From contig NC_088929.1 in the NCBI RefSeq assembly GCF_038396675.1, positions 29,251,501 through 29,315,500 on the forward strand: a stretch of DNA of 64,000 nt. The letters are read 5' to 3'. Positions 61,260 to 64,000 of the stretch are shown here, in pieces (the stretch's first letter is position 1; each line of letters opens with the position of its first letter). The DNA is from Hydra vulgaris. Its lineage: Eukaryota; Cnidaria; Hydrozoa; Anthoathecata; Hydridae. The notes below the pieces were generated by a model. That model saw nothing but the letters and a program-made list of their open reading frames with translations. It had not been told where the DNA came from and made no database searches. The translations under genes and the position numbers were made by a program.

Positions 61260-63503
61260 GTTAGTAAAAAAAATTTTGAAAGGTCTATGACTATTGATGT
61301 ATATTTTTATTTTAGGATTTCAACTTATTGGTTTAATGCTGCCCAGACATTTTATTTGGTTTGGAATTCAATTAATGACCCTCTATTTGGTTATTTACAG
61401 GTTATTTGAAATATTATATAAATTTTTATAAAATATGTAAATTGTGTTATATAGTTATAAACTTATACAATTTATAGTATTGAGTTTTTTTATCTAATTC
61501 TTTAAAATTTTGATTTCGGAATCAATATTTACAAGATATTACAAAATATTTACATGAACTATATATTTTATGATATAATAATTAATTTAATTATTATATC
61601 ATAAAATATATAGTTCAAAAAGAAATAATAATAAAAAAATTAATTTAGTCTAATTAATTTTTTCTTTTATTGTTTCTTTTTGTTTTATTATTTTTAAGTG
61701 TCAGAAAGAAAAAAAAAGAAAACTAATTACTTGATAAGAATAAATAACTCATCAAAATTGCGAGTTCTATGATTTCTGCAAATTAGAATCTACAATATTA
61801 ACCCAAAACAATAATCATTATATAAGAAAACACCACAAAATAAAAAATAAATGAATAGAAAACTGTATTCAGGGGCAAAAGTTCTTTATTTATTTATTTT
61901 TTCTTTTCTTTTCTTTAATCTTTATTATCAATAGTTGATTGAGAGTAATCTTAGAGTGGGGTCAATTTAGAAATAATTTTCCAAAGAAATAAGACGCCAT
62001 TGGCATTGTCTGCATTATTAAGAGTTTATTTATAATTAAGTGCATTATTAAGAGTTAATTATAAAGTTTAAAACATAAGATATGAAAAGTTTCATATCCC
62101 ATGTTGCAAATGTACTATCAAGCACAATAAAATAGTTTATTGTTTTGCTTTAATAGTTTCGCTTTACCTTTTCTTATAAAGATTGTTCTAAATGTTCTTT
62201 TAACTAACATTTAAATAAGTTTTTTTACTTATTGCCGACAACATTTTAAAGCCTTAAATATCATATTTAAAGCAGTTTTAAATCATTATAAATTTATTTA
62301 AAATTTTCACATAAAAAATTTATTTTATAATAAAAATATAATATAAAATTAGATAAATAAAAATACAAATATCAAATAATTCTAAAAGTTAAATAAAGTA
62401 TTATCTTTACAATACATTTAAATCCATACCAAAAAAATTTCTTTACTCATTGTTAGTGCACGCTAAACAAAATATACTATTTTCACCCAAAAAAATGTCA
62501 TAAAAACATATTACATATTAAACATATAAAAGATATAATTAAAGAAATGACAGAGTTTTTGACTTGAATTATACTGTGTTATGAAGGTAACAACCTTAGC
62601 CACTCAAGCGTATAGATAATAACCATACTCACTCAAGCGTGCACAAAAAGAAGTTATAAACAAACAATTCACTCAACAAAACGCCAAGAAACGGTAGTTA
62701 ATAAACAACTTGTGTATGAACCAAGACGCGTCTAGCGTCCTCAAAATATATAAAATAGTCAGAGAGAATCAGATATGAGGAGATATAGTCGGAGAGAATC
62801 AGAGACAGTCAGAGAGTGAGCGAGTTCGGAGGAAGAGCGAGAGGAAGTTGTATGGTGGCGCAGGAGGAACGAACCTGTTGTATTAGTTTATTATATGTTG
62901 TAATAATATTATATATGTTAAAGAAACAATATGGAGTTCAGACTAATGGTGTATGATCTATATATATAAATAAATATTTAAAATAAAGTTACCGTGTAAC
63001 AACTGGTACTTTTAATAAAAAAAAGTATAAAGTATAAAATCAAGCAATTCTCAATATAGTGTTGCAACCGTTTGTTCTAAATCAATAATACAAAAAAACT
63101 GGTGTCACTGATGATAAAAGTATATAATTTCTAGGCATAGTGCCAAACAAATTGCTCAAGAAATTAATCTAACTCTTAAAATTGGCATCTTAAGACTGAC
63201 AGTAAATAGGAATAATTGATTCTAAACTATGCTTGTAAACTGCTGTCAGAAAGTCTAGGATTAAATCATGAGATTGACTCAAATAACTACAATTTTAAAA
63301 AAACATTCTTTAGATGACTTATCATTCTTTCACTAAATTTTTTTTTTTTTCCTATAAATTTTATTTGTCAATGTGTAGCAACAAAAACAAAATTATATTG
63401 TAAAAAAAATACTTATATTTTATTAATAGGATAATTCAAGTTTTGGATTTTTAAAGCATCGACGCCTAAATATTTTATATGGAGCTCCACTGTTTTCATT
63501 AAG
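61240..63503 (+). CDS. TMEM180: TMEM180/MFSD13A-like membrane transporter, partial (three internal exons)
   Basis: Exons 61240-61259, 61316-61400 and 63430-63503 splice in phase. They give VFVKISRISTYWFNAAQ, then TFYLVWNSINDPLFGYLQD, then SSFGFLKHRRLNILYGAPLF. The WNS-x-NDPLFG-x-L-x-D signature and the following RR...YGAPLF are those of TMEM180 (MFSD13A), a multi-pass protein of the MFS/GPH-symporter type; substrate unknown. The NDPLFG segment is the loop after the second membrane helix in that family. Upstream exons (first helix) are not found; downstream exons lie beyond the window. A solo LTR sits in the second intron shown. Confidence 0.75.
61316..61400 (+). CDS. TMEM180: Exon of the TMEM180-like gene with the WNSINDPLFG motif
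   Basis: Acceptor TTTATTTTAG, donor CAG|GTTATT. 85 nt, phase 2 in and 0 out. Encodes ISTYWFNAAQTFYLVW and then NSINDPLFGYLQ. Confidence 0.85.
61555..61616. repeat. Short-loop palindrome, ~29-nt arms
   Basis: TGAACTATATATTTTATGAT and complement, in an intron of the TMEM180-like gene. Confidence 0.9.
62577..63001. mobile_element. Solo LTR (425 bp)
   Basis: Begins TGTTATGAAGGTAAC and ends GTTACCGTGTAACA, i.e. TG...CA with a longer inverted terminus (TGTTA/TAACA). ACTG flanks both sides (62573-62576, 63002-63005), a 4-bp target duplication. Inside are a TATATATAAATAAA stretch and a purine-rich GAGAGAATCAGA array at 62760-62850. No internal retroelement ORF is present. Orientation + is suggested by the A/T-rich promoter-like block near the end, but is not certain. 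Confidence 0.7.
63430..63503 (+). CDS. TMEM180: Next exon of the TMEM180-like gene
   Basis: Acceptor TTATTAATAG, donor AAG|GTAAAG. Phase 0 in and 2 out. DNSSFGFLKHRRLNILYG and then APLFSL. The D completes the L-x-D after NDPLFG. Confidence 0.75.
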
Positions 63504-64000
63504 GTAAAGTAGTTTATTATTAAATAATTGATGTTTTAAATAATTAATTAATTAAGAGTAATTTGTAATAATATAAATCGTAATAGTGATAGTTGGAACA
63601 GTAATAGATTTGACTTAATAGTTAATAAACTTGACTTGATAGTTAATAAATTTGACTTTTTGACAACTCTTTTGTCAATAAATTTAGCTTGGTTGTTGAT
63701 GAATTTAACTTTGGTTTTGACATTGACTTGATTATCAATAAGTATTTTTATAGAGATATGTTGTCTTTTCTTTTTTTAATTGATAATTTTATAGTAAGTG
63801 TACAGATCTAAAACTAAACTAGAATACATACAAAAAAAAAAAAAATTAAAACTAAATAGATATACATAAAACTTTATGTATAAATAGTATATACATAAAA
63901 CTAAACTAGAATACATACATTATACTAAACTAGAATACATACATCATACTAAACTAGAATACATCTATTAAACTAAACATATGTATTAAAATTTATATTT
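63504..64000. other. Intron of the TMEM180-like gene with a 24-bp tandem repeat
   Basis: ACTAAACTAGAATACATACA-type units repeat about 3.5 times at 63898-63984; a single related unit is at 63810. No further exon before the window end. Confidence 0.6.

Overview
This is nuclear DNA of an animal, most likely a brown Hydra (Cnidaria). It is extremely AT-rich, with long TA, CATA, TG and CAT microsatellites, small exons in large AT-rich introns, and many decayed transposons of types common in Hydra (CR1/L2-like LINEs, Penelope-like elements, piggyBac, hAT, Tc1/mariner, tRNA-derived SINEs). I see no prokaryotic features. Most long open frames are transposon remnants or microsatellite translations. 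The species call rests on composition and repeat content, not on a search.

Host genes. (1) On the + strand, exons at 2599-2616, 6480-6584, 6665-6705, 7545-7602, 9745-9836 (duplicated at 10202-10293), 12294-12381 and 15061-15132 encode a TRIM37-like RING finger and B-box. All intron phases match. The next coding exon I can see is 26504-26845, a terminal exon with two UBA-like domains, also in matching phase. Joined, they give an 816-nt ATG-to-stop frame (271 aa): RING, B-box, 2x UBA. If confirmed, this is an unusual ubiquitin-ligase architecture; otherwise the UBA exon belongs to a separate gene. (2) A small secreted cysteine-rich orphan ORF lies at 31380-31730 (-). (3) Three exons of a TMEM180/MFSD13A-like membrane transporter lie at 61240-63503 (+); both ends of this gene are unresolved.

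Mobile DNA by region. 3.7-6.1 kb: LINE 3' fragment (-) and a dead Tc1. 9.4-10.3 kb: 457-bp tandem duplication carrying an exon. 12.7-14.8 kb: dead piggyBac inside an intron. 17.0-23.0 kb: hAT remnant split by a 4.9-kb transposon with composite ~0.7-kb inverted repeats, itself holding a SINE. 25.1-25.9 kb: second piggyBac remnant. 28.0-29.5 kb: coding remains of an unnamed repeat family. 33.2-34.1 kb: Penelope-like remnant. 37.6-38.2 kb: short element keeping a PHD finger. 40.2-40.9 kb: LINE 3' fragment. 41.0-42.1 kb: 25-bp minisatellite with an 11-mer higher-order repeat. 42.5 kb: SINE. 43.1-48.3 kb: 0.91-kb inverted repeat surrounding an apparently intact mariner. 48.4-49.6 kb and 53.9-60.4 kb: several LINE copies in both orientations. 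62.6-63.0 kb: solo LTR.

The host genes are embedded in transposon-expanded introns. Short-loop perfect palindromes recur through the window and look like a mutational signature.
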